Below, one piece after another: positions 63,070-64,000 of a stretch of 64,000 bases of DNA; within the stretch, counting starts at the first letter, position 1, and every line of letters starts with the position of its first letter. Position numbers and translations under genes: made by a program. The stretch is from assembly GCF_011806425.1 (NCBI RefSeq), contig NZ_JAATOV010000008.1:1-64000 (forward strand), written 5' to 3'. The notes beneath the pieces were generated by a model, which was not told the DNA's origin, did no database searches, and was given only the letters and a program-made list of their open reading frames with translations. Source of the stretch: Thalassospira lucentensis. Lineage in GTDB: Bacteria; Pseudomonadota; Alphaproteobacteria; Rhodospirillales; Thalassospiraceae.

Positions 63070-63717
63070 GTGGGCTTTAAAGTAACGCAGAGCAAACCGG
63101 CCATGAAGCAATTGTCTAAGAAGCCAACGATTGATGAAAGCGCGGTGGTTGTCGATTGCGAACTGGGGGCTTGGACCGAAATTGGACCACGCACCTGTGT
63201 GCGCGAAACGGTGATGGGCGATTATTCCTATGTCGTCAATGACAGCGAGATCATCTATTCAGACATCGGAAAATTCGTAAATATCGCCGCCCATACCCGG
63301 ATTAATCCCGGCCAGCATCCGATGGACCGGGCATCCATGCATCACTTTCAGTATCGATCCAGTGCTTATGATTTGGGGGATGATGATCCGGCCTTTTTTG
63401 ACTGGCGCCGTGAAAAGCGGGTCAAGCTGGATCAAGATGTTTGGATCGGACATGGGGCCATTGTGCAAGGTGGTGTTACCATCGGGATCGGGGCCGTTGT
63501 CGGATCGGGGGCCGTGGTGACCAAGGATGTTGCGCCCTATACGATTGTGACAGGCATCCCAGCCGCGCCGCTGCGGCCTCGCTTTGATGCGGACATCGTT
63601 GATGCGTTGATGCGGATCCGCTGGTGGGATTGGAGCCACGATATGCTGGCTGAACACCTTAACGATTTTCGCACCCTTCCGGTCCGCGATTTTTGCATGA
63701 AATTCGATACCGTTTGA
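63070..63717 (+). CDS. Hexapeptide-repeat transferase of phosphonate clusters
   Basis: 215 residues with left-handed beta-helix repeats (I-G/V-x4 pattern; SIIG-like turns at VWIGHGAIVQGGVTIGIGAVV) of the xenobiotic/chloramphenicol acetyltransferase fold. It belongs to a subfamily found in phn operons (TIGR03308-type, from memory), substrate unknown. It starts at GTG, three bases after phnE; ATG at 63103 is an alternative. Acetylation of an aminophosphonate is plausible but inferred. Confidence 0.85.
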   Translation: MGFKVTQSKPAMKQLSKKPTIDESAVVVDCELGAWTEIGPRTCVRETVMGDYSYVVNDSEIIYSDIGKFVNIAAHTRINPGQHPMDRASMHHFQYRSSAYDLGDDDPAFFDWRREKRVKLDQDVWIGHGAIVQGGVTIGIGAVVGSGAVVTKDVAPYTIVTGIPAAPLRPRFDADIVDALMRIRWWDWSHDMLAEHLNDFRTLPVRDFCMKFDTV

Positions 63718-63727
63718 CAGAGTTATC

Positions 63728-63762
63728 GCGCAGAGCCTGCTATCCGTGGTTCTGCGCTTTTT
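63728..63762 (+). terminator. Rho-independent terminator
   Basis: GCGCAGAGCC and GGTTCTGCGC arms (one G-T pair, 10-base loop) followed by five T. It probably ends the phnCDE-transferase transcript; the next gene may start its own or depend on read-through. Confidence 0.75.
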
Positions 63763-63799
63763 ATGGGCGCGGCGGATCACTTCTTTGTTGCGCAATTGG

Positions 63800-63838
63800 C
63801 ACGGGCTTCTCAAGATGCCTGTCTGTCTTAAGCCCGTG
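63800..63838 (+). promoter_or_regulatory. Second hairpin before the DUF1045 gene
   Basis: CACGGGCTT and AAGCCCGTG arms (9 bp) with a 21-base loop, ending 16 bases before the start codon. Could be a processing or translational control element. No T run. Confidence 0.4.
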
Positions 63839-63853
63839 AGTTAAAAAGTCTTC

Positions 63854-64000
63854 ATGACCGACTATCACCGCTACGCACTTTATTATGCCCCGTCTGCCCA
63901 AAGTGACCTTGGCCTGTTTGGCAATGCGTGGCTTGGTCGCGACCCGGTCCGGGATGTTGAACTGGTCCGGCCTATGATTGATGGTCTTGATCAGGATGAA
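63854..64000 (+). CDS. DUF1045 phosphonate-operon protein, N-terminal fragment (runs off the edge)
   Basis: 49 codons from an ATG to the window end. The start (MTDYHRYALYYAPSAQSDLG) and WLGRDPVRD are typical of the DUF1045 family of 2H-phosphoesterase-like proteins common in phn operons (TIGR03223-type, from memory). Function unproven; PhnP-like or PhnN-like steps have been considered for neighbours. The remainder lies outside the window. Confidence 0.75.
   Translation, partial: MTDYHRYALYYAPSAQSDLGLFGNAWLGRDPVRDVELVRPMIDGLDQDE

Overview
The window looks like chromosome of a Gram-negative alphaproteobacterium of moderate GC. Gene content (carnitine, phosphonate and peptide uptake, a BCCT carrier) and protein style suggest a marine Rhodospirillales such as Thalassospira, but that is a guess without a database search. 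No rRNA, tRNA, IS element or CRISPR was found.

About 0.4-39.7 kb is a type III secretion system (T3SS) island. The minus-strand operon 21951->8350 encodes a small helical protein, two tandem Bsp22/EspA-like filament or tip candidates, an LcrH/SycD-type chaperone, translocators SctE and SctB, a TPR protein, then SctI-J-K-L-N-O-P-Q-R-S-T-U. Divergent from it, 22152->26713 encodes SctW (YopN-TyeA-like fusion), a chaperone, YscX-like and YscY-like proteins and SctV. Next comes 30824->26856 (minus): two CesT-type chaperones, secretin SctC and two unknown proteins that may be effectors. The divergent operon 31011->36716 encodes SctD, a YscE-like protein, needle SctF, a DotU/TssL-like protein, an IcmF/TssM-like protein and a STAS anti-anti-sigma factor.

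Regulation is the most striking theme. A complete partner-switching set brackets the island: HATPase anti-sigma/kinase (477-905), membrane PP2C phosphatase (995-3088), STAS antagonist (36381-36716) and an ECF-type sigma factor (36789-37391). This is the same set as Bordetella BtrW/U/V/S, which controls the Bsc T3SS. A shared promoter box, GGAACT-N15/16-NNACTTA or close variants, precedes the kinase gene, the phosphatase operon, both divergent operons at 22.0-22.1 kb and the secretin operon, with weaker copies before two effector-like genes. This looks like one sigma regulon. The phosphatase operon also carries an orphan solute-binding protein, a membrane sensor-like protein, an MFS transporter fused to an N-terminal sensor module and a GNAT protein, which may feed signals to the switch.

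The second novelty candidate is the pair at 33023-36309. It resembles the TssL/TssM membrane complex of type VI secretion, yet lies inside the T3SS needle operon with no other T6SS gene in view.

From 40 kb onward the region is metabolic: L-lactate dehydrogenase; a carnitine-degradation cluster (CdhR-like regulator, BKACE-type enzyme, carnitine dehydrogenase-thioesterase fusion, esterase); an autotransporter-like outer membrane protein; a CocE/NonD hydrolase with a peptide-type ABC transporter; a universal stress protein with a BCCT carrier; a META-domain lipoprotein; an Ldh-family dehydrogenase; and a phosphonate cluster (phnC, phnD, phnE, hexapeptide transferase, DUF1045 start) that runs off the right edge.
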